Assembly (NCBI GenBank): GCA_025463125.1
Contig: JAOAPX010000107.1
Span: forward strand, 1 to 43,446
Direction: 5' to 3'
Source: Acidobacteriota bacterium
GTDB lineage: Bacteria; Acidobacteriota; Blastocatellia; Pyrinomonadales; Pyrinomonadaceae
DNA: 43,446 nt
Shown here: in pieces, positions 8,883 through 16,484 of the stretch
Layout of the letters: each line of letters starts with the position of its first letter
How positions within the stretch are numbered: position 1 is the first letter of the stretch
Made by a program: the position numbers and the translations under genes
The notes under the pieces: generated by a model
Told to the model about the DNA's origin: nothing
The model's input: the letters and a program-made list of their open reading frames with translations, nothing else
Databases searched by the model: none

Positions 8883-8888
8883 TATAAT
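8883..8888 (+). promoter_or_regulatory. Candidate -10 box of mnmA
   Basis: TATAAT at 8883-8888 lies 44 bp before the mnmA ATG in a 271-bp gap that otherwise holds only the pit terminator. No convincing -35 is at the right distance, so the promoter is tentative. Confidence 0.35.
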
Positions 8889-8931
8889 TATACGTTTACG
8901 ATTCAAACGTAATTTTTCATTTAGAGGTTTT

Positions 8932-10038
8932 ATGAAAATAGCAGTAGCAATGAGCGGCGGCGTGGATTCTTCATCGGCAGCCGCTCTTCTGAAAGAACAG
9001 GGACACGAGCTGGTCGGCTTTACGATGCAGCTCTGGAATCAGCGTCGCCACATCAACGTTGACGAAAACGGCGATCCGCTGCCGTCAAGATGCTGCTCGC
9101 TCGACGATGTTTACGATGCGCGCCGCGTAGCGGAAAGTCTCGGCATTCCGTTTTACGTTCTGAACCTGGAAAAAGATTTTGAAGAAGCCGTAGTTAATCC
9201 GTTTATTGCCGGTTATTTAAATGGAGAAACGCCGATTCCGTGCGTCGCCTGCAATTCCCGTCTGAAATTCGCGTCGCTCGACAAGCTCGCGCAGTCTCTG
9301 GGCTGCGATAAAGTCGCGACCGGTCATTACGCCCGCGTCGAATACGATGAAGAGGCAAACCGTTATCGTCTGTTTCGCGGCGTAAATCACTGGAAAGACC
9401 AGACATACTTTTTGTGGGAACTCAATCAGGATCAGCTTTCCCGCGCCTTTTTCCCGCTCGGCGAAATGCTGAAATCCGAAGTTCGAGACATCGCGCGCGA
9501 AGCAAATTTATACGTCGCCGAAAAACAGGAATCGCAGGAAATCTGTTTCGTGCCCGACGGCAAATATTCGGAATTTATCGACCGTTATCTCGAACACGAA
9601 GGGCGATCCGACGAAGTGCCGAAAGCAGGCGACATCGTCAATACGAAAGGCGAAAAGCTGAACGAGCATTCGGGAATTCACCGCTACACGATCGGTCAAA
9701 GGCGCGGCTTGGGAATCGCGCACGAAAAACCGCTTTACGTCGTGCAAATCGAACGCGCCCGGAATCAAATTATCGTCGGCGAAAAAGAAGAACTCGATGC
9801 GCCGGAATTCATCGCCAAAGGCGTTAACTGGGTAGCCTTTGACGCGCCCGCGGAACCGGTTCGCGCCCAGGTAAAAGTGCGTTATCGCCACGATCCCGCG
9901 CCCGCGACGATTTACGCTTTGCCCGATAATTGCGCGCGCGTAGTTTTCGACGAGCCGCAAAGCGCAATCACGCCCGGACAGGCGACGGTTTTCTACGACG
10001 GCGAAGAATGCGTCGGCGGCGGCTGGATCGTCAAATAA
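8932..10038 (+). CDS. mnmA: tRNA-specific 2-thiouridylase MnmA
   Basis: This 368-residue enzyme makes 2-thiouridine at wobble position U34 of tRNA for Glu, Gln and Lys, using ATP and sulfur from the IscS relay. The PP-loop SGGVDSS (about 8-14) binds ATP. The two catalytic cysteines are in IPCVACN (about 100-107) and QEICFVPDG (about 200), and GHYAR and GQRRGLGIA are also family-specific. The central tRNA-binding and C-terminal beta-barrel domains are complete. AGAGG sits about 7 nt before the ATG. The gene appears monocistronic, with a terminator downstream. Confidence 0.96.
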   Translation: MKIAVAMSGGVDSSSAAALLKEQGHELVGFTMQLWNQRRHINVDENGDPLPSRCCSLDDVYDARRVAESLGIPFYVLNLEKDFEEAVVNPFIAGYLNGETPIPCVACNSRLKFASLDKLAQSLGCDKVATGHYARVEYDEEANRYRLFRGVNHWKDQTYFLWELNQDQLSRAFFPLGEMLKSEVRDIAREANLYVAEKQESQEICFVPDGKYSEFIDRYLEHEGRSDEVPKAGDIVNTKGEKLNEHSGIHRYTIGQRRGLGIAHEKPLYVVQIERARNQIIVGEKEELDAPEFIAKGVNWVAFDAPAEPVRAQVKVRYRHDPAPATIYALPDNCARVVFDEPQSAITPGQATVFYDGEECVGGGWIVK

Positions 10039-10076
10039 TTTTTTTGTGTAAATGCTTTTTGAAATCGAGGATTCGG

Positions 10077-10129
10077 AAAAGCCGCAGCTTTGTGCCAAGC
10101 ATTTTTGTTTGCATAAGTTGCGGCTTTTT
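10077..10129 (+). terminator. Terminator after mnmA
   Basis: AAAAGCCGCAGCTT (10077-10090) pairs with AAGTTGCGGCTTTT (10115-10128), with one G-U and a 24-nt loop, and ends in a T-tract. It lies 38 bp past the mnmA stop. Confidence 0.7.
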
Positions 10130-10278
10130 ATTGTTTAATTCAATGCCCTCAATCTCGCGCTTTTGCAAACCGTTGTTAAAATAAAAATATATTTTGTTTT
10201 TTAAAAGTATTGTCAAGCTTCACAAATAAATATTAAATTAATAACGCAGTACACAAAAAATCTGGAGGGTTCTATCAA

Positions 10279-11058
10279 ATGTCTTTAACTGTAAGGCTGT
10301 TTTTAGGTTTTTTTATGTTACTTAATCTTTCCGTTTTTGCTGATGCTCATTCGGGTTGCCCGGGCGCGATGGTCGGCGGTCCGTATCGCAAACTCGTTTC
10401 AAATACGGGTTATCGTAAAGTCGAAGGAAACATCACGCTGCCGAACGCGACTCTGCTCGATTTCGACGGCGACGGGAAACCCGACGACGTCGGCTACATA
10501 CATTTCGGCGGCAGCGCGTGGAACAGCGCGCACACGGCGCATACGGAAATCGACGCCGGTTTAAAGCTCGAATTTATTCCCGGCAACGCACAGTCTTATA
10601 AATGGCGACCGTTTATCGCCGTTAGCGGAACGGGCGAAGTCGCGCTTCCGAACAAACCGTTTATCGATCCGGGAACGGCTGTAACCCTTCGTGTTTTTGT
10701 GGACAGCACTGCCGACGGATACGTCAAAATTCAATTGGTTTACAACGGAATTACATGGACATCCGAGCCGATCGCCGCTCCGTATTGGACCAACGCCGGA
10801 ACTTACCAGCAGTTAAAACGCGTTAATTCGCTCGGTCAGCGTTTTCCGGGCAATAAAGGTTCGAGCATCGAAACGGCGCGCTGGACGAACCTGATGCTCG
10901 GCAATCCAACCACGCTCGGTCAATGGACGGCGGCGAAAACCGCAACCGTCTGCACGCAGCCGAGCGGAACAGCCGACCCGAGCCCGTTCGTCGTGGATGT
11001 TTTGGTGAACGCATCGTATTACGATGAAACGATTACGATTAACACCGCGAACTGGTAA
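10279..11058 (+). CDS. Secreted protein of unknown function with a DxDxD calcium-type loop
   Basis: A 259-residue protein with a clear Sec signal (hydrophobic core about 5-20, likely cleaved near Ala22-Ala24). GGAGGG lies 9 nt before the ATG, one of the best ribosome-binding sites in the window. After the signal comes a glycine-rich region, then DFDGDGKPDD at about 61-70, which resembles the acidic loop of dockerin or FG-GAP/VCBS calcium sites. The rest looks beta-rich, with many aromatic residues. The pattern vaguely recalls the YrpD-like secreted family, but I do not recognise it with confidence. It stands alone between two strong terminators, so it is probably a monocistronic exported protein. 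Confidence 0.7.
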   Translation: MSLTVRLFLGFFMLLNLSVFADAHSGCPGAMVGGPYRKLVSNTGYRKVEGNITLPNATLLDFDGDGKPDDVGYIHFGGSAWNSAHTAHTEIDAGLKLEFIPGNAQSYKWRPFIAVSGTGEVALPNKPFIDPGTAVTLRVFVDSTADGYVKIQLVYNGITWTSEPIAAPYWTNAGTYQQLKRVNSLGQRFPGNKGSSIETARWTNLMLGNPTTLGQWTAAKTATVCTQPSGTADPSPFVVDVLVNASYYDETITINTANW

Positions 11059-11065
11059 AAACTTT

Positions 11066-11131
11066 GCTCGCAGACAAAAAAGAAAAAGCCGCTGAGTTGA
11101 TTCAGCGGCTTTTTCTTTTTTGTCTGCGAGC
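11066..11131. terminator. 30-bp perfect inverted repeat, bidirectional terminator
   Basis: Two 30-base arms (11066-11095 and 11102-11131) are exact reverse complements around a 6-nt loop. The inner arm has a GC core GCCGCTGA/TCAGCGGC followed by T5-C-T6 on either strand. It lies between convergent genes (the unknown secreted protein on plus, the VWFA gene on minus) and can stop RNA polymerase from both sides. Confidence 0.92.
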
Positions 11132-11179
11132 TTTATAAAAACACTTGAAAGCGTCCGGCGTTTTAATCGGCATTGACGA

Positions 11180-12088
11180 CTATTTTATATTCGGCGGCTG
11201 CGCGCTTTTCGTGCGAATGCTGATGCCTTCGTCGGCGACGATAAAGACGCGCCGCGCGTCATAAGTCGAAGTGTTAACCGGCGAATAAGATAACAGATAA
11301 CGATTTTTGCGCAGCTCGTCGCAAATAAATTTAGCCGCTTCCTGCGCTTCTTCGATCGGAAAAGCCCTGCCGCCCGTGCCTTCGGTCAATTGAGTTATAA
11401 CCTCTCTCGCTTTCGGCTGGTTGCGACGATACGCGCCGCCCGTCCGGTCCGGTATTTGAAGCGAATAAACGACGATGTTTTGATTTTGCAGCTCGCCCAG
11501 TATTTTATCGAAAGGCGTTTTGCTGCCCCTGTCCAAGCCGTCGCCGATCACGACAACGGCGGTTTTACGCGTTCCGGGCATCAGCGGCAGCAGTATTTCG
11601 CTGACCGTAGAATTCAGCGCGTCGAACAGATACGGATTTCCCTGTTTGCGAAAAGTGGCGAGCGAGGTTTCCATTTTTTTCGCGTCATCGGTCCATTCCT
11701 GTATAATTTCCGGCTTTTCGTCATAAGCGACGACGAACAGCTGGTCGCCGTCGAAAATCTCGTAAGCGAATTCCATCGCCGCCTGTTTCAGCTTTTCGAT
11801 GTCGGTCGGCAGAGTTTGCGAATTATCAACCAGCAAAACTATCCGCGCCGGCGACGGGTCGTAACTGAAATTTTTGATTTTCTGTTCGATCCCGTTTTCA
11901 TAAAGGTAAAGATTTTCGGGCTTGATCGGGTCGGTTTTTTTATCCGTGCGGCTCGCCGTGACGGTTATGATCGTGCCTTCGGCGTCGGCGGTGCCTTTTA
12001 CGTTTCGGCGCGATTGAGCATTTGCCGACACCGAAAAAGTTAATAAAACCAAACCCAGAAGTGTAAGCATTTTGCCCGAAAATCTCAT
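11180..12088 (-). CDS. Secreted VWFA-related acidobacterial protein (TIGR03436-like)
   Basis: This 302-residue exported protein has an N-terminal signal (hydrophobic about 7-22, cleavage after ANA) and a beta-rich segment with YENGIEQKIKNF. A von Willebrand factor A domain follows from about 80. The metal-ion site reads DNSQT instead of DxSxS, so Thr takes the last position, a conservative change. Later come VVVIGDGLDRGS and a C-terminal YLLSYSP segment, which together mark the VWFA-related family found in large numbers in Acidobacteria. It follows the fmdB-type gene by 8 bp on the same strand and is probably cotranscribed with it. The molecular role is unknown, and an envelope adhesion or scaffolding role is only a family-based guess. 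Confidence 0.85.
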   Translation of the reverse strand: MRFSGKMLTLLGLVLLTFSVSANAQSRRNVKGTADAEGTIITVTASRTDKKTDPIKPENLYLYENGIEQKIKNFSYDPSPARIVLLVDNSQTLPTDIEKLKQAAMEFAYEIFDGDQLFVVAYDEKPEIIQEWTDDAKKMETSLATFRKQGNPYLFDALNSTVSEILLPLMPGTRKTAVVVIGDGLDRGSKTPFDKILGELQNQNIVVYSLQIPDRTGGAYRRNQPKAREVITQLTEGTGGRAFPIEEAQEAAKFICDELRKNRYLLSYSPVNTSTYDARRVFIVADEGISIRTKSAQPPNIK

Positions 12089-12096
12089 TTTGCACC

Positions 12097-12414
12097 TTAA
12101 TCCTTTTTAGAAGACGTTTCTGCCGTTGAACTGCCCGCGCCGTCGCTTTTCGTGTTTGATGCGGTTTCCGTCTTTGCGGTTGATTCGGCGGGCGAACTTT
12201 TTTCAGATTTTTCGCTTTTTACCGCGCCCGGATTTTTGCCGGCGTAATCGGTCACGTACCAGCCCGCGCCCTTAAATTGAAAACCGGAAAGCGACCATTG
12301 TTTTTCCAATTTGCCTCCGCAGTTTTCGCAAACCGTCAAAGGCTCGTCCGTTATTCTCTGCATTTTTTCTAAATGCGTTCCGCATTCGTTACATTTATAC
12401 TCGTATATCGGCAT
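12097..12414 (-). CDS. FmdB-family zinc-ribbon protein
   Basis: A 105-residue protein that starts MPIYEYKCNECG and has two CxxC knuckles (C9/C12 and C29/C32), the single zinc ribbon of the FmdB/CxxC_CXXC_SSSS family. From about 65 a low-complexity Ser/Lys/Glu/Thr tail follows, as in many members. The biochemical role of the family is not established. It is the first gene of a pair with the VWFA protein. An AT-rich TATAAT on the minus strand lies only a few bases before the ATG, so the transcript start is unclear. Confidence 0.88.
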   Translation of the reverse strand: MPIYEYKCNECGTHLEKMQRITDEPLTVCENCGGKLEKQWSLSGFQFKGAGWYVTDYAGKNPGAVKSEKSEKSSPAESTAKTETASNTKSDGAGSSTAETSSKKD

Positions 12415-12556
12415 ATTTTTATTATAATTACTATTTTATGGATGTATATTTTGGACGTATAGAAAAATTATAGAAACACGAGCACTGCAAAAGCAAATTC
12501 TGGCGTGGCGTTTGCCTATAAAAACCGTTAATAAACACGGCAACTTACAAAAACTT

Positions 12557-13144
12557 ATGAAAAAACATGTTCTTTTCGCGGTTTTATTAATTTTAACGAT
12601 CAATACAGCGGTTTTCGCGCAAAACAAAAATCAAAACCAGATGCGGACGGTCGCTTCGGTTGACTTGAAACGATACAGCGGAAAATGGTTTGAAATCGCC
12701 CGTTATCCGAATAAATTCCAAAAAAAATGCGTCGGAAACACAACCGCGACATACAATTTAAAGAGCAATAGCGAATTTGAGGTTTTAAACCGGTGCGTCA
12801 CGAAAAACGGAACCTTTAGCGACGCCGTCGGCAAGGGACGGGTAGCCGACGAAGCATCCAGCGCGAAACTCGAAGTAAGGTTCGCGCCCGGCTATTTATC
12901 GTTTATTCCGGCTACGTGGGGCGATTACTGGATTATAGACCTCGACGCCAATTATCAATACGCCGCCGTCGGCGACCCGAAACGCGAATATTTCTGGATT
13001 TTGAGTCGCAAAGCGGAAATGGACGACGCCACTTATCAAAACATTCTGCGCCGCGCCGAAGCAAAAGGCTTTAATCCCGGCAAAGTCGTAAAAACGCCGC
13101 AAAACATCGAAGTAATCAAAGGCGCCGTCATCGAAAAACAATAA
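12557..13144 (+). CDS. Exported lipocalin, Blc type
   Basis: A 195-residue lipocalin with a Sec signal (MKKHVLFAVLLI..., cleavage after VFA). The lipocalin fingerprint is the GxW motif in YSGKWFEIARYPNKFQKKC at about 41-58, with the second structural motif around GDYWIIDLDANYQYAAVGDPKREYFWILSR. The latter segment is characteristic of bacterial Blc/apolipoprotein D-like proteins that bind lipids. Unlike E. coli Blc there is no lipobox, so the protein should be soluble in the periplasm. I chose the ATG at 12557 because it begins the signal peptide; an in-frame ATG at 12512 would put a hydrophilic extension in front. Confidence 0.92.
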   Translation: MKKHVLFAVLLILTINTAVFAQNKNQNQMRTVASVDLKRYSGKWFEIARYPNKFQKKCVGNTTATYNLKSNSEFEVLNRCVTKNGTFSDAVGKGRVADEASSAKLEVRFAPGYLSFIPATWGDYWIIDLDANYQYAAVGDPKREYFWILSRKAEMDDATYQNILRRAEAKGFNPGKVVKTPQNIEVIKGAVIEKQ

Positions 13145-13151
13145 AGTTTAC

Positions 13152-13256
13152 CGGTGAATGAATAATGGCAAATAGTAAATGGTAAATGGTGAATGATTAA
13201 TGAAAGAAACTTTGTTTTTGATTCCCCATTAATCATTCACCATTATTTATTCACCG
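13152..13256. repeat. Large AT-rich hairpin between convergent genes (intergenic repeat family, copy B)
   Basis: AATGGTGAATGATTAATG (13185-13202) is exactly complementary to 13227-13244. The outer arm CGGTGAATGAATAATGG (13152-13168) pairs with 13240-13256 with one mismatch, leaving a 16-nt bulge on the left side and a 24-nt loop. It separates the lipocalin gene from trxB and may act as a terminator, but lacks a clean GC stem with a T-run. The same words occur at 7540-7614. Confidence 0.75.
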
Positions 13257-13268
13257 TTCGAAATTGTT

Positions 13269-14279
13269 TTACCAGTTTGTCGAAGTGTTTTTTTCTACTT
13301 CCGCGACGTGTTCGACAAGGAATCTTTCGGCGTCGATCGCCGCCATGCAGCCGGTTCCGGCTGCCGTGATTGCCTGCCGGTAATACGAATCCTGCGCGTC
13401 GCCGCAGGCGAAAACTCCCGGAACATTCGTTTTCATCGTGCGACCTTCGGTTTTCAGATACCCGACGTCATCCATTTCCAAAACGCCTTTAAAAAGCTCC
13501 GTGTTCGGTTTGTGACCGATGGCTATAAAAACGCCCTGCGTCGGGAAAAGGCTCTCTTCCTTTTCCTCATTATTGTAAATTTTAACACCGGTTACGCCTT
13601 CTTCTTTTGTGCCGAGAATTTCTTTTACTTCCGTGTTCCAGAATATTTCAATCTTTTCGTTGGCGAAAACCCGGTCCTGCATAATTTTAGAAGCGCGGAA
13701 CGAATCGCGGCGGTGCATCAGCGTGACTTTCGAGGCAAAGCGCGTCAGAAAAAGCGCTTCTTCCATCGCCGTATCGCCGCCGCCGACGATGACGACCGGT
13801 CTGCCGCGAAAGAAAAAGCCGTCGCACGTCGCGCAAGCCGAAACGCCGTTGCCGCCCAACCCGACCGGAACCGGTTCTTCGCCCGGAATGCCCAGCCATT
13901 TCGCCGAAGCGCCGGTCGAAATAATTAAAGTATCGGCTTTAATCACGGTCGTAATTTCTTCGCTATCTTCGCTCGCCTTTCCGAAAAGCGAAAACGGGCG
14001 CTGCGACAGATCGACTTTATCAATCCAAACGTTCAAAAACTCCGTCCCGAAACGGCTTGCCTGCGCGCGAAACTGCGTCATAAGTTCCGGTCCCATAATT
14101 CCTTCGGCAAAACCCGGATAATTTTCCACATCAGTTGTAATGGTTAATTGCCCGCCCGGCTGCGGTCCTTCGACGACGAGCGGTTCAAGCTGCGCCCTCG
14201 AAGCGTAGATAGCGGCGGTCAAACCTGCCGGACCCGAACCTAAAATAACGACTTTTCGCTGAATTTCCGTCTGCGACAT
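13269..14279 (-). CDS. trxB: Thioredoxin-disulfide reductase
   Basis: A 336-residue flavoenzyme that reduces thioredoxin with NADPH in the cytoplasm. The FAD-binding GSGPAGLTAAIYASRAQ is at about 14-30, the redox pair in SACATCDGFFFRG at about 146-160, the NADPH site GGGDTAMEEALF follows, and the FAD-closing motif GVFACGDAQDSYYRQAITAAGTGC is near the C-terminus. Length and CATC spacing match bacterial low-molecular-weight TrxB. The 225-bp gap 14280-14504 to the PilZ gene holds the divergent promoters. A TATACT on the minus strand (14323-14328) is the best -10 candidate for trxB. Confidence 0.96.
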   Translation of the reverse strand: MSQTEIQRKVVILGSGPAGLTAAIYASRAQLEPLVVEGPQPGGQLTITTDVENYPGFAEGIMGPELMTQFRAQASRFGTEFLNVWIDKVDLSQRPFSLFGKASEDSEEITTVIKADTLIISTGASAKWLGIPGEEPVPVGLGGNGVSACATCDGFFFRGRPVVIVGGGDTAMEEALFLTRFASKVTLMHRRDSFRASKIMQDRVFANEKIEIFWNTEVKEILGTKEEGVTGVKIYNNEEKEESLFPTQGVFIAIGHKPNTELFKGVLEMDDVGYLKTEGRTMKTNVPGVFACGDAQDSYYRQAITAAGTGCMAAIDAERFLVEHVAEVEKNTSTNW

Positions 14280-14504
14280 AAAGATTTATAGTTTCTCCGT
14301 GTAATAAAAATTGGTAATTTACAGTATAACTAGCATTTGTCCGGTTAGTCGAATATAGGGCGTTATACTTTATTTTTCTGTTATTTGCGCCGTAGATCAT
14401 CCTTTGAAACTTCACAAAACAATTTAAATTAGTTATATCTTTAAATAGTTTTCGTGTTAAACTGTTCGTGTTTTACAGACTTTCATACGTTCTAGACTTA
14501 TTTC

Positions 14505-14879
14505 ATGTCAACGTCTATGCAGCAACCTCAATTCGAGGAAAAACGCTTTGCGCTTCGGATGGCGCTTCGTCTGCCGATTGTTGTTTCCGGTCGAGCCGAC
14601 GACGGCGCAGCATGGAGCGAGCCGACCGAAACCGATGATATTTCTACGCTTGGAGCGCTTTTCCAGTTAAATCAAAAAATCGCGGAAGACGATAACCTCT
14701 ATATTCGTTCACATCGCCCGGACGGAGTTCCCGTCGAAGTTAAAGCCCAGGTCGTGCGGGTTTCGCCCGCAAATTACGGCACATCGCGCGTCGCGGTTTC
14801 GATTATCGAATCGAAAGAAAGCTGGCTGCGCCTGTTCGTCGCCTGGATCGCTGACGATAAACCTGACGAAGACGAGTAA
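14505..14879 (+). CDS. PilZ-domain-like protein
   Basis: A 124-residue single-domain protein. The order of short motifs fits PilZ: a basic RxxxR-like segment KRFALRMALRLP (about 13-24), then DISTLGALF (about 45-53), which matches the D/NxSxxG motif that contacts cyclic di-GMP, then the beta-barrel strands VPVEVKAQVVRV and SRVAVSII. The tail is acidic. PilZ proteins bind cyclic di-GMP and act on motility, secretion or polysaccharide synthesis. No partner gene is adjacent, so the target is unknown. The RxxxR is loosely placed, and c-di-GMP binding itself is inferred. Confidence 0.7.
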   Translation: MSTSMQQPQFEEKRFALRMALRLPIVVSGRADDGAAWSEPTETDDISTLGALFQLNQKIAEDDNLYIRSHRPDGVPVEVKAQVVRVSPANYGTSRVAVSIIESKESWLRLFVAWIADDKPDEDE

Positions 14880-14983
14880 AAGGAATCAGATCGCCGCAAT
14901 TTGTTTCACGAGCGTTTTTCTCATAAACTTCAAGATAAATACGCTAATGAATAATTTCGCTTGTCGAAATTTAAGATAAAACT

Positions 14984-15766
14984 ATGTCTAATTACGAAAC
15001 AATTCTTTTGGAAAAGCGCGCGGCGGTCGCCGTCTTGACGATAAATCGCCCGGATAAATTAAACGCTTTGAATTCTAAAGTTCACATCGAAGGCGTTGCG
15101 GCGCTCGATGAATTGAAAAAAGATGATTCCGTCAGAGTTTTGGTCATCACCGGCGCGGGCGCAAAAGCTTTTATCGCCGGAGCCGATATCAGCGAGTTTC
15201 AGGACAAAACCCCGGTTACGCTGCGGAGTAATTTCCAGGAACGAAACTTATTTAACTCGATTGATAATTTCCCGAAACCGATTATCGCTATGATCAACGG
15301 ATTTTGTCTCGGCGGCGGCTGCGAGCTCGCGCTCGCCTGCGACATTCGTCTGGCAAGCGAAACGGCGCGGCTCGGACAACCCGAAATAAATCTCGGCATA
15401 ATTCCCGGCGGCGGCGGAACGCAGCGCCTTACAAAGCTCGTCGGCGAAGGAAAATCGATGGAGATGATTCTGACCGGCGATATGATCGACGCGCAAACGG
15501 CGTTCAATCTCGGGCTGGTAAATCACGTCTATGCAGCCGAAGAACTCGAAGCGAAAACTTTCGAGATGGCAAACAAAATAGCCGAGAAATCACCGATCGC
15601 TCTGCAAATGGCGAAAGAAGCCGTCAAACTCGCTTCACGTTCAAATCTCGACGAAGGATTGCGCCGCGAAGTCGATCTTTTTGCCATCTGCTTTTCAACC
15701 GAAGACAAAGCCGAGGGTGTCGCGGCTTTTCTGGAAAAAAGAAAACCGGTTTTCAAAGGAAGATAA
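14984..15766 (+). CDS. Enoyl-CoA hydratase/isomerase (crotonase family)
   Basis: A 260-residue crotonase-fold enzyme. Oxyanion-hole segments are AFIAGADISEF (about 62-72) and INGFCLGGGCELALACDIRLAS (about 104-125). The two catalytic Glu positions of enoyl-CoA hydratase 1 are present, one in GGGCELALACD and one in GQPEINLGIIPGGGGTQRL. This supports hydration of short-chain trans-2-enoyl-CoA, for instance crotonyl-CoA, in fatty acid or butyrate metabolism. The C-terminal helix EGVAAFLEKRKPVFKGR is typical. No other beta-oxidation gene is adjacent, so the physiological pathway is open. Confidence 0.92.
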   Translation: MSNYETILLEKRAAVAVLTINRPDKLNALNSKVHIEGVAALDELKKDDSVRVLVITGAGAKAFIAGADISEFQDKTPVTLRSNFQERNLFNSIDNFPKPIIAMINGFCLGGGCELALACDIRLASETARLGQPEINLGIIPGGGGTQRLTKLVGEGKSMEMILTGDMIDAQTAFNLGLVNHVYAAEELEAKTFEMANKIAEKSPIALQMAKEAVKLASRSNLDEGLRREVDLFAICFSTEDKAEGVAAFLEKRKPVFKGR

Positions 15767-15863
15767 AGAAAGATAACTGTTTATAAATTACGGAATTAAA
15801 GCCTTTCTTGATTTATCCGGAATATCTTTTATAAAACCTTCGGCTGATAATTCACAATTGAAT

Positions 15864-15892
15864 TTGCTAAGTCGTAAATCCTAATTTATAAT
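15864..15892 (+). promoter_or_regulatory. Promoter of tRNA-Ala
   Basis: TTGCTA (15864-15869), a 17-bp spacer and a perfect TATAAT (15887-15892) place the transcript start a few bases before the tRNA at 15906. The surrounding AT-rich DNA (15786-15903) has words like AATTCACAATTG that resemble the intergenic repeat family. Confidence 0.65.
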
Positions 15893-15905
15893 TCCTAATT
15901 GTTCC

Positions 15906-15982
<77 letters not shown>

Positions 15983-16018
15983 AACACTTTAATTTCTTGT
16001 TTATTTGCAATAATTTAC

Positions 16019-16057
16019 AAGCAAAAAGGCGAGCCTCAACAGCTCGCCTTTTTGCTT
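16019..16057 (+). terminator. Terminator after tRNA-Ala
   Basis: AAGCAAAAAGGCGAGC (16019-16034) and GCTCGCCTTTTTGCTT (16042-16057) form a perfect 16-bp stem with a 7-nt loop, with five T in the right arm. It ends the tRNA transcript and lies just inside the island. Confidence 0.85.
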
Positions 16058-16081
16058 TGTGTGCCTATAGCGTGCCACCTT

Positions 16082-16427
16082 AAAATTTACTTGCATGACA
16101 GCGGACATATAGCCGCCGATTTTTCTGCCAATCGCACGGTTGTTAAATTGATGACGCTTATCAGCGATCCGTAGCCGCAGGAAAGCGTTTATGATCCAAC
16201 GTGCGGTGCGGGCGGCATTCTTCTCAACAAGTGTTCTTTATCTCAAAGAATAAGGCAAAGAATACTGAAACGTAATATTAGATAAATATGTTTGTTTTCA
16301 ATAATTGCTTTACATTCGCTCTTAAAGAGAATATGATTGAACAACTTTCCGCGCTTTGCGGTAGAACCTAATTTTCCACGCTCTCGACTACGATCCGTCA
16401 CAAGATTACCCTTTTGGGACGCCGATT
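16082..16427 (+). pseudogene. Decayed fragment of a type I restriction DNA methyltransferase subunit (HsdM)
   Basis: Reading from 16112 the frame gives RTVVKLMTLISDP, then an in-frame TAG (16172-16174), then ESVYDPTCGAGGILLN. The last contains methylase motif I (DPxCGxGG) with the upstream TPRxVVKLM context of N6-adenine HsdM proteins. After about 16220 similarity moves to another frame, with LKE-stop-GKEY-stop-NV. At 16377-16427 a piece LDYDPSQDYPFGTP resembles the later LDxDPxxRFxFGxP segment. Stops, a frameshift and an internal deletion (no NPPF motif) show that the gene is dead. The first part is convincing; the later pieces are weaker. No hsdR or hsdS remnant was recognised. Confidence 0.75.
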
Positions 16428-16484
16428 TCTATTATTCCCCTAATTACTAAAAATTTGTTACGACAGGAGATTTATATCAATATA

